A stretch of 6,706 nt of DNA from JANQRV01 sp964533785 (GTDB lineage: Bacteria > Bacteroidota > Bacteroidia > Chitinophagales > Saprospiraceae), in NCBI GenBank assembly GCA_964533785.1, contig CAZHNG010000359.1:1-6706 (forward strand), given 5' to 3'. The notes under the pieces were generated by a model that was given only the letters and a program-made list of their open reading frames with translations, did not search any database and was not told where the DNA came from. Both the position numbers and the translations under genes were made by a program. Positions 6,620 to 6,706 of this stretch are shown one piece after another. Within the stretch, counting starts at the first letter, position 1, and every line of letters begins with the position of its first letter.

Positions 6620-6706
6620 AATTTAATTAATTACTTAGAGCTATTTTAAAAATTGGACTTTTGACGCTAGACGCTAGACGCTAGATTTTAGACAACAAAA
6701 CGCTGA
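6620..6706 (-). other. Leader region upstream of the SusD-family gene
   Basis: These 87 bases precede the SusD start and contain no recognisable gene. All three minus-strand frames close quickly near the window edge, and none ends in the aromatic-rich beta-strand typical of a SusC C-terminus. If a SusC gene lies upstream, the SusC-SusD gap is longer than the few tens of bases that are common. The A/T-rich segment next to the start (AATTAATTAAATT) would keep the start unstructured. A 7-base tandem repeat occupies the middle. Confidence 0.55.
6663..6685. repeat. Tandem repeat, 7-base unit GACGCTA, three copies
   Basis: Three perfect, directly adjoining copies of GACGCTA (6663-6669, 6670-6676, 6677-6683) are followed by a partial GA. 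On the minus strand this reads TAGCGTC three times, about 45 bases upstream of the SusD start. A further copy of the motif with its flanks occurs at 3526-3537. The array is non-coding. It could be a slippage repeat, a protein-binding array or a member of a dispersed repeat family. Confidence 0.85.

Noticed and set aside
6686..6706. C-terminal tail of an upstream SusC gene
   Set aside because: The short minus-strand frames at the window edge do not end in the aromatic beta-strand typical of SusC proteins, and the stretch is too short to judge.

Overview
The window looks like a piece of a Bacteroidota chromosome. The evidence is a SusD/RagB-family lipoprotein, three lipoprotein signal peptides with acidic residues soon after the acylated cysteine, gene starts in A/T-rich leaders without clear Shine-Dalgarno sequences, and an AAA-ATPase-like/PD-(D/E)XK protein of a kind abundant in that phylum. 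The short A/T-rich tandem repeats between genes remind me of the Saprospiria (Lewinella/Haliscomenobacter type), but that placement is only a guess.

Layout: bases 1-189 hold, on the minus strand, a broken piece of what looks like a cation:proton antiporter. It is cut off at its 5' side and probably frameshifted. Directly against it, on the plus strand, is an intact 531-residue AAA-ATPase-like/PD-(D/E)XK nuclease-like gene (199-1794). It converges, with a 14-base gap, on a minus-strand block that fills the rest of the window. In transcription order (right to left) this block holds a SusD-family glycan-binding lipoprotein (6619-5093), a hairpin terminator or attenuator (5060-5026), a BNR/Asp-box sialidase-like lipoprotein (4976-3603), an intergenic region with tandem repeats (3602-3336), and a formylglycine-type sulfatase lipoprotein (3335-1809). 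The window ends in the leader of the SusD gene. The expected SusC/TonB-dependent transporter would lie beyond base 6706 and is not seen.

The three minus-strand genes form a coherent partial polysaccharide-utilisation locus. The SusD lipoprotein would capture a glycan at the cell surface, the sulfatase would remove sulfate esters, and the BNR-fold enzyme would trim the chain. The target is probably a sulfated, possibly acidic-sugar-bearing glycan, but the exact substrate cannot be read from the sequence. The terminator after the SusD gene and the repeat-bearing gap before the sulfatase suggest the enzymes are expressed at a different level from the transport pair.

I see no convincing new multi-gene system. 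The points most worth a second look are the antiporter remnant abutting the ATPase/nuclease gene, the sialidase-like protein lacking the usual N-terminal arginine motif, and two families of short repeats at gene boundaries.
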